NCBI GenBank assembly: GCA_000181795.3
Contig: CM012955.1
Coordinates: forward strand, 10,923,976 to 10,987,975
Length of the DNA stretch: 64,000 bases
DNA from: Trichinella spiralis
Lineage: Eukaryota; Nematoda; Enoplea; Trichinellida; Trichinellidae
Direction: 5' to 3'
Shown here one piece after another: positions 1 to 10,876 of this stretch. Under the pieces are notes generated by a model. It was given only the letters and a program-made list of their open reading frames with translations. It was not told the DNA's origin and did not search any database. A program made the position numbers and the translations under genes. Every line of letters begins with the position of its first letter. Position 1 is the stretch's first letter.

Positions 1-824
1 TTTCTAATATTGTTCTGTCGGGTTGCTTTTTCTTTATTTATTTCCTCTGAGGTTATTGATACATATTTATACCGTATTCTTTACAAAAAAGTGTTCGGTT
101 AGGTTCGAATGTTGCTATTCTTGGTTTTTCTGTCAAAAGTATACAGCCTTGGTTTTCTTTATGGTTTTATTATATACAATTTTTCATTTTGTTTCCTGTA
201 ATACGTTTTCGTGCCGTGCCTCTTATTCACATTATTATCATATGTTTTTCCTTTTTTTATAAATTGGCATTGGTTTTGCTTTGAGATACAGTATTTCAAG
301 TGCAATCAACCGATGCCGTGCCACACTGTTTTGTTTGTGTTAATCTTTGTTGCACTTTAAAAAGTGTCTCGTCTTATTTGTTAAGTGATTTGCAGTGTTT
401 GATATTTCGTAAAGAATATTTATATGACGTTTATTTATTCATTTCCCATTAGCGAACTTTGTGTATATTATCATTGTCGTCGTCGTCGTCGTCTTTAGGA
501 CGATTAATATCCTGCCATCGGTAAAAGCTACGCCGATCTTTTGCATATACACCACTGCAGTAAAGTTTTCTTTTGTCGTTTGTTTTAGCAAATATTCCAT
601 ATACTGTTGTTGACGGATAAATTGATATTTACTTTGAATATATATGTATATATATATTGGTTTATACGTTGTTCATAGTGATGATGATGTTCATTCAACA
701 TTTGCATATATGACAAGAATGAACAGTAGTAGTGTTTGTCTATTATTATTATTACTCAGTTGATAGTTGCTAGCGTGGTGAAAGATAATATTCTGATGTT
801 GCTTGTTGCAAGTGTGTTCTAGCG
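1..824. other. Intergenic, upstream of ITPA-like gene
   Basis: AT-rich sequence with no supportable coding exon. It contains a short CGT-type trinucleotide run near 475-493 and a TATA-type dinucleotide run near 640-657. The last bases before the start codon at 825 form an acceptor-like TTCTAG ending at 822. This is presumably the promoter or 5' leader of the pyrophosphatase gene. Confidence 0.5.
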
Positions 825-1500
825 ATGAAGAAAGTTGTGTTCGTCACTGAAAACGAAGAGAAGTATAGCGAAGCGAAAGAGATATTGTCTTCTCATTTCG
901 ACGTGAGTATATATATATATATGCATACAGATAGATACAGTGGAAACACCACTACCACCACCACCATTGCATGTTGTATCGATTTTCCAATTTCAATGCT
1001 AATTTCCTTTGCAGGTTATGTTCAAACCGATGTCGCTGGTGGAGATACAAGGGTCGTCGGAGGACATTGTGATCAACAAGTGCAAAGAGGCTAAGGAGAA
1101 ATTGAACGTGCCGTTTTTCGTCGAAGACAGTTCGCTCTGCTTCAACGCACTCAACGGACTGCCTGGTCAATATGTGAAATGGTTCCTCGAAGCTCTGGGA
1201 CCGAGCGGCTTGTACAAATTGGTCAGCGCTTACGAGGACAAGACCGCCTACGCGATGTGCATCGTCGGCTACAGTGATGGTCAGTCGGACGAAATTCGCC
1301 TGTTCCACGGTCGAGTTGATGGGAAAATTGTCGATCCGTCCGGTGTGCACGGCTTTGGCTGGGATGCGTGCTTTTTGCCGGACAACAGCAACGAGTCGTT
1401 TGCCCAAATGCCAAAAGCGAAAAAATGCGAAATTAGCCACCGAGCGTTGGCATTGAAGAACATGTGTGACGCGGTGATCCGTAGCGCAAGTGGTGATTGA
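825..1500 (+). CDS. ITPA: Inosine triphosphate pyrophosphatase (HAM1/ITPase family)
   Basis: Hydrolyses ITP, dITP and XTP to the monophosphates and pyrophosphate, keeping deaminated purines out of DNA and RNA; a soluble cytosolic homodimer in the known family. Two coding exons, 825-902 and 1015-1500, join in phase 0 (GTGAGT donor at 903, TTTGCAG acceptor) to give 187 aa, close to the usual ~194. Family signatures are visible: the N-terminal T-E-N-E-E-K nucleotide-binding segment (residues 8-13), VEDSSLCF in the middle, GWDACFLP near residue 144, and SHR before the last helix. The start is the first ATG after an acceptor-like TTCTAG two bases upstream, a possible trans-splice site. It is tail-to-tail with the DYNC2LI1 gene, with 196 bp between the stop codons. 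Function is by family homology. Confidence 0.93.
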
Positions 1501-1696
1501 AAATTATGGGATTGGCAATTATTATCCAATAGTATTATTATTATTGCCATTTCGAGGAGTAAAATGATGGGCTATTCTGGTATAATTCGTGTCTTTAGTT
1601 TCATTTTTATTCTCACCACAATACAAAACAAAACCAGCCAAAATGAGCATCCATTCTACAGCAACATTTACGTCAAAATTTGCATAATTTTCAATT

Positions 1697-3882
1697 TCAC
1701 AATTTGCTCTTCTCCAAACGTTTAACATATCGTTCCAGCTCCTTGGAAAAGGGACATGTTATAATTTTTTTATCTCGAACAAAAAAAAATAATCTACCTG
1801 ATCTCTTTCAAATTTCAACGAATCAATCGCTTCTTCTTTGAATTGCTCGTTTGCGGCAAACAATTGTTCGTCAATTTTATTCGTATTTTCCTCAAATTTG
1901 AAAAATCCTTTTACAAAATCAAGCTGCAATTTCAAAGTCGTTACGTACTTTTTTATTGAAAATAGACGTAAATTCCGACCCATATGTTTTCATCACTGTT
2001 TCATACGTTGTCGATTCTGATCTCACAATATCTAGAAAATGTTAAAATTCAATTAATTACTTACAATATATATATCGTCGAATCAGTTATTATTAGTCGT
2101 TTTATTTTTGATTTTCTTCATTTACAACTTGAATAACTGGTTCGTGTTGTATAAATTTGTTTTGTCTCAATTTTTGAAACTTCAATTCTTCAATGTAATA
2201 TAGAAAAGAAAAATATATAACAAATCCCCCCAAATTCTTACTTGAATCAATAACAGAAATACTGTCAGCACCGGGATTCACGTAGACGGGCTTGTTGAAA
2301 TCGGTTGAAATGGATTTGCTAAAATTGATTAGCATATTTGTATAAAATAAATCATTTTGTAAAAATTATTTTACCTAAGGGAAGTTTTGAAAAGAAAATG
2401 ACTGAAAACAGCACGGCCTCTTACAATCAAATTGTCCATTTTGAAACTAAGAAACTGAAAACAGAATCGTTTGTAAAATCGCTCTCGTGTCCATTATTAT
2501 ATTTCACCTGCAGTGTAGCGCCGTTCAAATGAGCAATCAAACGGAGAGAACGACAAATTATTTTCTTTTTTTCCGGTTCAATATTCTAAAAATATACAAA
2601 TGGAATATTTGACAAATTTTTATTAATTGTTGTGTTACCTGAAAATCACTATAATTTCCTCCAATGATGCACAGTGGAATTGGATAGGGTTTTACAATTC
2701 TTTTATCCTAATTTAACAGTATAAAATTGTTGGATTAAAATTAAACCAATAACAAAAACAAAACATACTGGATGTGATTCGTACGGTTTGGCAGCTTTTC
2801 GAATGAGCATTTCTTGTACATTGTCGTTTTGTTTCATCAACAATTTCAACAAATAATCCCTGGTCAGCGAGAGAAACTGTTCCAACGTTGTCCAAATTTC
2901 AGATGGTTCTGCAAGATTGACCATCACAATTACTGCCGCATTGCTGGATAAAAAAAACAAATAATACCATTTATTAGCTTCTTGTTATTAATTTCGAAAA
3001 GCAGTTTTACTTACTTCATCATATTATCGAGTCTGATTGATTTGAATAAATTAATAAAATCCAAACCATCTTCAATTTGGTATATATGGCCAATTTTCTT
3101 TTCCTGCAATTAAAGTTGTTTTTATTTTGTCAAATGAACTACCTCACGAAGCACTGCTCTAACATTGCCAGCATTCCAACGAGCAAAAGTGTATTCCATT
3201 GCGCATATTTGATATTGTTGTTCTTCTCTGAATGAACGTATTGTTAATTTGAATTTAACACAAAACTTTAAAACAGACCTTTCCAAAAACTTTGAAACCA
3301 ATGTAGATTTATCCTAAAAAACAGTTCACCATCTACTATTGACTACTTTTGCAAAATATAATTTATGATTACGCTATTTTTTGAGCCGCACAAGATGAGT
3401 ATTGATTCATTTTCGTCATCCGAACGTACAGAAGCTAAAATATTAATATGATCAGTTGTGAGAAAATGATAGCTGAAAAAAAACACTGTTTAATGTAATT
3501 TCAGTAGTGGATGAAATTCTGAAGCAAAAAGGATACAGTATACATCGAAGCACTATTTAAGGGTGCAAAATATAACAAAAACTGAAATTTACATAAACAA
3601 TTTAGGCTGTTGTTTTGCCTCGACAACTGCGTACTGTGCAGGTCATATTTGTTACAGAATAATTGAAATTTTCTTGAATTTTTTTAACAATACCAACAAA
3701 TTTGAACATTCAAAGATGAAGCTATTGCTTGAAGAATTTTTTTTAATCAATATAATATGATGAAACATTTTTTCATAAAATAACAATCATCAGTGGCACA
3801 TAGTGATGATGATACCTTTGATTGGAGATGACGCTTTGTTTTCTTTCGAGCTGTTTTCTTCCACAAGTTGAAAAATATCCAT
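1697..3882 (-). CDS. DYNC2LI1: Cytoplasmic dynein 2 light intermediate chain (D2LIC/XBX-1 type)
   Basis: Subunit of the dynein-2 motor that drives retrograde intraflagellar transport in cilia. Thirteen exons join cleanly with GT-AG borders: 3816-3882, 3373-3434, 3279-3313, 3143-3227, 3015-3103, 2769-2943, 2639-2707, 2508-2585, 2375-2454, 2242-2318, 1949-2031, 1798-1923, 1697-1741. Total 356 aa (human protein 351). Recognisable blocks are ILCGSKNSDKST, a P-loop-like segment at about residues 36-47, then AMEYTFAR, VIVMVNLAEPSEIW, PYPIPLCIIGGNYSDF, and NKPVYVNPGADSISV, all in the order of the family. The C-terminal ~50 residues look helical and charged. The start was chosen because it opens exon 1 and lies 21 bp from a perfect X-box. 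Head-to-head with AHI1. High confidence in identity; small exon-edge errors are possible. Confidence 0.95.
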
Positions 3883-3903
3883 TAGCAATGATAATTGAAA
3901 TTT

Positions 3904-3917
3904 GTCCCCATAGCAAC
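3904..3917. promoter_or_regulatory. X-box (RFX binding site), proximal to DYNC2LI1
   Basis: GTCCCCATAGCAAC matches the X-box consensus RYYNYYATRRNRAC at all positions and also the narrower nematode form GTHNYYATRRNAAC. It lies 21 bp upstream of the DYNC2LI1 start codon and about 306 bp upstream of the AHI1 start codon. RFX factors (DAF-19 in C. elegans) use this site to switch on cilium genes. Confidence 0.8.
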
Positions 3918-3990
3918 CGGGATGCCACTTTCAACACTAACAGGATCCCCAAAATGCACTTCTTGTTTACACTGTGATGTTCAAGGTAAC

Positions 3991-4004
3991 GCTACCATGG
4001 AAAC
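3991..4004. promoter_or_regulatory. Second X-box-like site in the cilium gene promoter
   Basis: GCTACCATGGAAAC also fits RYYNYYATRRNRAC at all positions, though it departs from the preferred GT start. It is 219 bp from the AHI1 start and 108 bp from the DYNC2LI1 start, within the distance usual for working X-boxes. Two sites in 341 bp between two cilium genes is unlikely to be chance. Confidence 0.65.
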
Positions 4005-4223
4005 CGATGATCATCGGTTGTGCACGTGGCAATTTACGTTCGCTATTTTCACAGGGACGTTTTCCAACTAACCAAAAACAGAGAGTCTCTCGTCTGAACG
4101 TGCCTTTTTACCGAAAGATGCTTTCCATTTTCCACTTATTTTAATTAATAATTTGTTTATTCAACTCGTCATTAACACTCATGTCAATCGTATAATAATA
4201 CTGTCGCTTTGAACTGTGCGTGA

Positions 4224-7200
4224 ATGGATTTCCGCAAAATAGTAAAGCACATAAAGAATAAGCGCAAAAAAGACAACGAACTGTCACTTCAACAGCCTCT
4301 GACAAAAAATGATGCCAAAATGGAAGATAATTTTGCCATTGCTGAAACGAAACTTCAAAGTACAGATGATGAACCTGAAACCAAGCAAACTGAAGATTTA
4401 ATTCTGATGAGCGCGGATTTCAACAATGAGGAATTACCGTTGGTTGATGTCGACAAAAAGGACGCAGTTGCTGAATCCAACAATATTCGAGCTGATATTC
4501 GACCAGAAAATGGTGAAACTGTGTCCACGACACCAGTTCAAAGTACTAATGCTGACAGTAGCTCACCAACAGGTAAGCGGTGAAAATCTGCAAACAGTTC
4601 ATTCGTTAGACATGTACCACTGTTCAATGTCTAACTGGTACATTATTACCAAATTACTGTAACTTGTAAATGTTGCAACTGTACTACAAAAATATGATTT
4701 TGAAGTTTTTAAAAAATTAGCAAAATAAATTTATTCTTTAATTGAATTTTTTATATATTAAAAATTTAAATAAATTTTTGTTAGACTCACCGAACAAGTT
4801 GAAAAACAGTAAAACAAGCAGCGTCGGTATATCTAAATTTGGCAATGATGAGGGCAAGTGTTTGCTGGGAGTGGTTGTTCATCGAACAGATAGATTGAAA
4901 CAAAAATCTTACATCACGCACCCAATTGTCAAAGTTTACCTGATGAACGAAGCAAGCAGATCGTACTTTGACAAAGAAGAGATGACGATTGGAATTGAAA
5001 GCCGAAACGATTTCACCACCAAGCAACGAGATCGTATAATTCCACAATGCACACAACCTTCGAAATTTCTTGTCAACAACGAGCCGAGTCCATTATGGAA
5101 CGAACTGCTGCTATTCAAAGCTTCCTACAATTATGTTACCAATCCTGATCACCACGCCCTTCTGTTGTTTGAAGTAAATGGGCAGATTTTGCTTTCGCTT
5201 TTTCTCAACTTCAACGTAATAAAAAACTGGACGCCAGATTTTAGATTATGAAGATAATGACGATACGAGAAGCAAATCGACAAAACCAACACCTCCAACA
5301 ACGGCCAGCAGTTGCAATCGTTGGATTCGAATTGCTTGGGCTTTTTTGAAAGTGATAAATCAATTCCATAATTTGAATACGGAATATTTTTTTTGAACAA
5401 CTATTTTACATTTCAAGTTGTCTTCTCGTGTGAGCAAAGTCAACGTTGGAACGCCGGTTCGTTTACAACTTTACAAAGCTGCGAAAGAGATTAATATTAA
5501 CGATGAGAATCGACCAGAGGTAAAACAAAGCAGACATGACAAGGCATTTTGTAATAGATAAATTTGAAAAAAAAGATTACTTTTTGCTAATATGGAGAAA
5601 AAACAATGTAATCAAATCCAATTCAGGTTTATTCATTTTATGCAAATGGAATTCGAAATAAATATCCAGGAACTCTTTACGTGACAATTAAAATGGTAAC
5701 GACGACGATGACGCAATCGACGATAGCTTTGAACGAAGAAAGCGCTGATCATCAGTCGACTGAAAATGCATATGCAAATTTACAACAGCCAACGTGCAAC
5801 ACGGACAGCAGCGCAGAAAAAGAAAATCAAGAACAAAATTCACTGGCAATCAACGAGTCGATTTTGTTTTGCCTATAAATTTTAATAATATTTTAATGGG
5901 ATGTTCAGTTTCAGGTCGAATTTCGAAATTTCTACACGCAAACAGCCCGCGCCGTTGAAATGTAAAATTCCCAAAAAGCTCGTTGCAACTTTGTGTGCCG
6001 GACGGAATGGATCGATTTCTGTAAAATTTTCACCAGACGGGCAGTGAGTTTGAAAATGGGAAATTTACTCGGACGAAAAATGTTCAATATGTAAATTTTA
6101 AGATATCTTGCCTACGCTCACAGTGACATCAGTGAATGTGTCATTTCCATATATCAAGTAATGGAAATTTGTTCGAGATGCAATATTTTTAACATTTGAC
6201 ATTATGTATGCTTAATTTTAGCCATCTAAAGAAAAGTTATTAGGGCAGCTCGTCGGTCATACTGGATTAATATATGAACTTTTTTGGTCAGATGACAGTT
6301 CTTTGCTTCTTTCTGCATCGGCTGATTGTACAGCAAGGTGAGATTGTTTCTTATCTGTTTTTTTTAAATTAATAAATAAAATTATGGACTGGGAAGTTAA
6401 AGTGAATATTTAAAATGGATTTTTTAAGATTGTGGGAAATTGGAAATCGAAATTGTTGCCAAATTATTGCGCATCCGTCTTACGTTTATTGTGCTCGTTT
6501 TTATCCAAAACAGAATCAGTACATTTTTACGGGCTGCTTCGACAAACGAATTCGTATATGGTATTGCCATGCAGCAAGAAGCTCTGCCAGCGTGATTCAC
6601 GCAAAAGTAGTTGTTAATTTTATGTGAAACTATATTTTTTGATCATAATTTTTTCCATATGCGTACAGCTAATTACAACATTAGAATGGCATCCAAGTTT
6701 TGTCAATTCAATTGTCTTTTCACACGATGGTCAAACAATGTACAGCGGTGATGGAAATGGACTGCTCTTAGTGTGGAGATGCTGCGCAAATGGTGTAGAA
6801 AATTGGACTGTTCAAAAAGAAATATGGTATGACAAAGAGATGATAAGGGTAAAATATTCATTTCCATCAATTACAGTATGCTATTGTCAATTAATGATGT
6901 TTGTTTTTTTTATGAAGAAAATTCCAATAAACGCATTGCATTTGACGAATAATTCTGAAATGCTGTGCGTTCACTATCGAGATGGAGTAATGAAAATTTT
7001 GGAAACTGCAAAGTTTGTTTTGAATTTTCATTTAGAAAAAAAAATATGTATTGTTTTTCAATTTCAGTTGTTCCGTACTAAAAGTATGCGGAAAACCGTC
7101 GTTCATTTCAATTTGCACAAAAGGTGAAATCAGTCCCTGTGGTCAGTTGTACTTTTCTGGAAACGACCGTGGCTCAGTGATTGTGTGGAATTTGAAATTT

Positions 7201-7616
7201 GGCAAGGAAATTTCTAATAATCATATTTTTATACACGCGAACATTTTTAAACCTGAACCCAACATTTGCAGGCACCGCGTCGTACGAGTTCCCGACTCTG
7301 TGGGAAAATCATACTGTAATTTGTATCTCATTTCACCCGTTTGAAAACTGGATCGCTTTCGCAGTTTGCGGTGAAATGCAACCTTTATTTTTGTACGCAG
7401 CAGTTGAAGGTGATGAAGAAAGCTTTCAACATACACACACACACAGTTTTATTTTTAAAAAGAAGAATAATTTCAGACGATATTGGTAAAAGAAACGTTG
7501 CTGAAAGTACTGTCACTTCGTTGAATACCGAAAACTTACAGTTCGACACAATTAGAGCTGACATAATTCTGAAAAGGCAAAAAGTGCTCAGTCGTATTGA
7601 TGCTAAAATCAAACTA

Positions 7617-7628
<12 letters not shown>
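4224..7628 (+). CDS. AHI1: Jouberin (AHI1), WD40 ciliary transition-zone protein
   Basis: Human AHI1 is a scaffold at the base of the cilium and is mutated in Joubert syndrome. Exons: 4224-4572, 4785-5173, 5238-5351, 5418-5519, 5627-about 5856, 5915-6043, 6103-6157, 6222-6337, 6429-6606, 6669-6848, 6918-7012, 7068-7201, 7272-7409, 7477-7628; about 786 aa. The first ~115 residues are acidic and low in complexity. Residues ~150-350 carry the conserved pre-WD block (VVHRTDRLK, HPIVKVYL, RIAWAFLK, VRLQLY, YPGTLYVT). WD40 repeats follow from ~410 (FSPDGQYLAYA, GHTGLIYELFWSDD, HPSYVYCARFYP, SGDGNGLLLVW, ISFHPFENWIAF). The vertebrate C-terminal SH3 domain is absent. Intron 7202-7271 begins with GC. 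The exon 5 donor is uncertain (5856 or 5865). The stop codon lies at the start of a TAGA microsatellite. Head-to-head with DYNC2LI1. Confidence 0.93.

Positions 7629-7664
<36 letters not shown>
7617..7664. repeat. (TAGA)n microsatellite at the AHI1 stop codon
   Basis: About twelve uninterrupted TAGA units. The AHI1 reading frame enters the run and stops at its TAG at 7626-7628, so the last residues come from repeat sequence and the rest lies in the 3' UTR. Short AAATAAAT-type runs follow at about 7705-7720 and could supply the poly(A) signal. Confidence 0.9.
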
Positions 7665-7767
7665 AAAGGAAACAAAGAACTATTACTACTCTAAAATGAA
7701 ACTAAATAAATAAATAAATCCCTTCAAATTTTATAAATATATTGATATATAGTTGCCAATATTTATT

Positions 7768-9123
7768 TCATTTCTCTTCATTGTTATCGACAGGTTCGAT
7801 GTTTTCGATTTTCTCCATTTTGCAATAGATACCGTAATGGTCACTCGGATGGCATAAGCTACTTCGAATAAGTTTCTTCCCAACCAGCGAAAATTCAATC
7901 GGTTTGAACCTCGCCGGCTTGGATGCCTTTACGAAAATTCGATCAAAACGCTGACGGCAACGTTTCGGAATGTTGAGGTTCGCATTCGTCGCCGGATCCC
8001 AAGTCAGACAGGCATCCACAGGACTTCCACAATCTTGGAACAGATCCGTCACATTGGCAGGAACTGTTTTCAACTAAACACATTCAAAAAAACAATTTAA
8101 AAAAAATCATTTTTCTCCTCGTTCAATGTAAATGTCACTGAAGCTCACTTCACCGAAGCCCAAGTTTGTGTCACCACCAAAAAATACGGTTACGTCGTCC
8201 GGGGACGCGGCCATCAAACTCCAAATTTCCTCCAGTTGGGATTTGCGTATTCGAGATTCTTTACGTCCACTTTCCAAATGAGAATTCACCAAGCACAGCT
8301 GAACGTCACCATCAAATTCAATCTGCAATAATAAAAAAAAGGGCGTGTGAATAAAATAAATAAAATAAAAAAAGAATTCACTAACCAAAGCAATGAACAT
8401 ATTTCGATTCATGGAAGTTCGAGCAAAATCGACCACGTGATGTTCGGTGCATTCCAAATTGGTACGGTGGATGAAGATGGACGTGTGGTAATAGTAGCGG
8501 TCGTTGTTCTCCAAAACCTGATACTTCTCCCCCAGTCGTCGTTTAAGCACTTCGAAATTTTCCGGTACAACTTCTTGCAAAAGCAGCACACTCGGTTCAA
8601 GTCTGAAAGCGGTGGAAATGAGGAGAAAAAAACAATAAATTCATTACAACAAAAGCGCAAAAAAAAACTGCGCTACAGTACTCCAAAATTTCGTCGCAAG
8701 CAGCATTAACACGGCTGACGATGTTGCGATTGTCCAGACCGTCCAAATTCCAAGACAGGATGGAAAAGTGCATTGTTTTAACTGTATCCTTGTCTTGGGA
8801 GACCATTCGACGAATCCACGGCGGAAGTCGTGCGTTGTCAGGTTGATCGAAATAACGGTTGATCGCAACCTAAACACTGGATACTCCGTTGACCACAACG
8901 GCAAGTTCAAAATGCAAATTCGATCAATTCAATTTCTCAAGCTGACGAAAATTTACAATAGGAAAATAAAAATAATTTGCATTACGGTCAAATCCCATTT
9001 GCAATCTTGCAGATAAAATTGACCGCAGGCGGCATTGGTGCCCGTAACTGTTCCAAATAAATCTGTTCGCAACAGGCAAACGTCGTCGTCAGGAATATCG
9101 TTGTCATCTTCTGAACTGGACAT
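7768..9123 (-). CDS. TDP2: Tyrosyl-DNA phosphodiesterase 2
   Basis: Removes trapped topoisomerase II from 5' DNA ends by cutting the 5'-tyrosyl phosphodiester bond. Five exons, 8986-9123, 8682-8869, 8386-8602, 8149-8322 and 7768-8073, give 340 aa (human 362). An acidic N-terminus leads into a UBA-like domain (~residues 24-60, TGTNAACGQFYLQDCKWD). The Mg-dependent exonuclease/endonuclease/phosphatase domain starts near residue 78, with all four hallmark motifs: SWNLDGLD (N87), LLLQEV (E119), GGDTN (D232, N234) and PSDHYG (D317, H318). The start ATG is one base after an acceptor-like ATTTAG. An AATAAA on the minus strand directly follows the stop codon. Tail-to-tail with AHI1, 139 bp between stops, so their 3' UTRs may overlap. 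The catalytic set is complete, so an active enzyme is expected. Confidence 0.95.
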
Positions 9124-10124
9124 TCTAAATATGCAAAAAATTTTCTTCTTTCCAAAAATAAGTTTCACACTCGACGAGGTAGAAACAACTAATAATAATA
9201 CAAAATTGAAAATGAAGTTCCTACAGTAAAATGTAACTGAAAAAATTGGAAAAAAGCGAACCATGGAAAATCAGAAAACCCATATATACATATACAAATA
9301 GATTATTGGATTCAATCAGTATAAATATGTACAAACAGAATTGTCAATTATTCGAATATTGTCATAATTTTTATCAAAAAATCATACTGTAATGTATAAA
9401 GTTGGACAACGTGGCATAGCCAACGAGCTAGGGCTCAACTTGAATTAGTTCCAATCAACTGTTGTAGAAAATGTCATAAAAAACTATACAAATCAATGAA
9501 TGTTAACTATAAAAATTTCATCTATTCGAATAATTGAAAAAAAATTTGTTATCCATTTTTTTTATCACAAAACAATAAAATTTCACACGTATTAGAAATG
9601 AAAAACATGATCTATTTGATTTAGAAAATAAAATGGAGCACGTTAGCCACAGCGTTGCGCTTATCGTGAAACTGCAGCTCGGTGATAAAATATTTAAATT
9701 GCCAAAAAGAAAAAAAAACAACCCATTAATTAATTTGAAGTGGATAAATAATTTCAACATTTATGCAAATGAGGCGTTTACAGCTCTGTTTCGCCTAATT
9801 GTGCAACTGATGCTTTTTTTTTCAATTTGCCCGAAAATTCGATAACGCTCGGTCGTGCAGTGGAAGGAAAATTTGTCCGCCGCAAAATTAGGTCAGAGCG
9901 GCAAGTGTTTGCTTTGCCGTAGCCTGCGATGGTGAAAATTGAATAATGGCGCTTTGGAAAACAATTCTTGAAAACGAAACAAAAACTAAAATCGAGAACA
10001 GAATTATTACTTTTTTTTCTTTTGGTGTATTTATAACTAATAATAATAATAATAATATTGGTTGATTGATGAAAAAAAAGTTTATCATCAACATTTGATG
10101 AAAAAGCATTCAAAACTGTAAACA
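9124..10124. other. Intergenic, no firm gene
   Basis: Contains AT-rich sequence with one more GC-rich patch at about 9780-9930. Short open frames exist on both strands (70 aa at 9633-9845 +, 115 aa at 9778-10125 -) but they are low in complexity, match nothing I know and lack clear splice partners. A TAA trinucleotide run sits near 10036-10055. Confidence 0.4.
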
Positions 10125-10876
10125 ATGTCTAGCAAAGCTAACAGTAAGGTCGACAAGGTATAAAATTGGGGAGTCTAGTTCAACTCGCCATGATTATCTG
10201 CGTATGTGGCATAAATTTACATCGTAGTTTCACTGGCTGAGCATCTTTCTACTGCATTACTTTATCGATATCTGCATTCAGAGGCGTTGATATGTCTAAT
10301 TTATAAGGGAAATAGCATTGACAGTCTGACAAAGAACAAAATAGTGCCGTTTTTTCATTTGAACAAAATCAGAATTTCAATCACGTGATATGAAAAAGTT
10401 GCAAATTAATAATTTCAATTTTAAAGTTGTCATTGCATGTTAATGCAACAAATCAATTATATAAATCATATCAAGAGGTTTTGTTTATTTGACTTTGTTG
10501 AGTTGGAATTTTGAAAAATTCACTGTAAAACCGGACGGATCGAGCGGCGGCGAGTCGATCGATTTCGAAAATTTCATTTGTCCAGTTTTGAAAAAAAAAA
10601 AAGTTACCCACCCAGCAGGGACGTAAAGTAATAATTTCCATTTTTCGTCAGCTCGAAACGACCTTGAAAAGATCGACAGAGAAAGATCTTATATGCAAAA
10701 ATTCGACGACGACGACGACGACAACAGCGCCACCAGTGTTCAACAGCGGCGTTCGAGTGAAAAAATCGGTTTCACCATTTTGGAAATTGGACGAAACTGG
10801 GCTGAAATCGATGACGAACGATAAAACGTCCCAAGTTTCAAATGGAAAAATGAACAAGCAAAATATTCAAAATTGA
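10125..10876 (+). other. Possible small gene, structure unresolved
   Basis: A start codon at 10125 opens an 11-codon exon (MSSKANSKVDK) with a usable GTATAA donor at 10158. Downstream, 10515-10620 has a continuous frame rich in charged residues ending in KKKKVTHPAGT and a stop. After a TCGTCAG acceptor near 10650, a frame of ~75 codons ending at 10876 contains a threonine run encoded by a GAC/ACG repeat (10704-10721), then PPVFNSGVRVKKSV. I could not join these pieces in phase with introns of normal size. It may be a fast-evolving small gene or chance. Confidence 0.25.

Larger units (their letters stand above)
3883..4223. promoter_or_regulatory. Divergent promoter between DYNC2LI1 and AHI1
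   Basis: 341 bp separate the start codons of two cilium genes on opposite strands. Seen here: two 14-bp matches to the X-box, the RFX transcription-factor site of ciliary genes, at 3904-3917 and 3991-4004. Neither start codon is preceded by an acceptor-like AG, unlike many other starts in the window, so transcription probably begins inside this stretch. Inference: one shared RFX-driven bidirectional promoter. Confidence 0.8.

Noticed and set aside
100-125. GGTTCGAAT word resembling a tRNA T-loop
   Set aside because: No acceptor stem, anticodon arm or B-box/A-box spacing around it.
952-1440. 162-aa minus-strand frame opposite ITPA exon 2
   Set aside because: It is the antisense shadow of a well-supported coding exon and partly encodes a CCACCA repeat.
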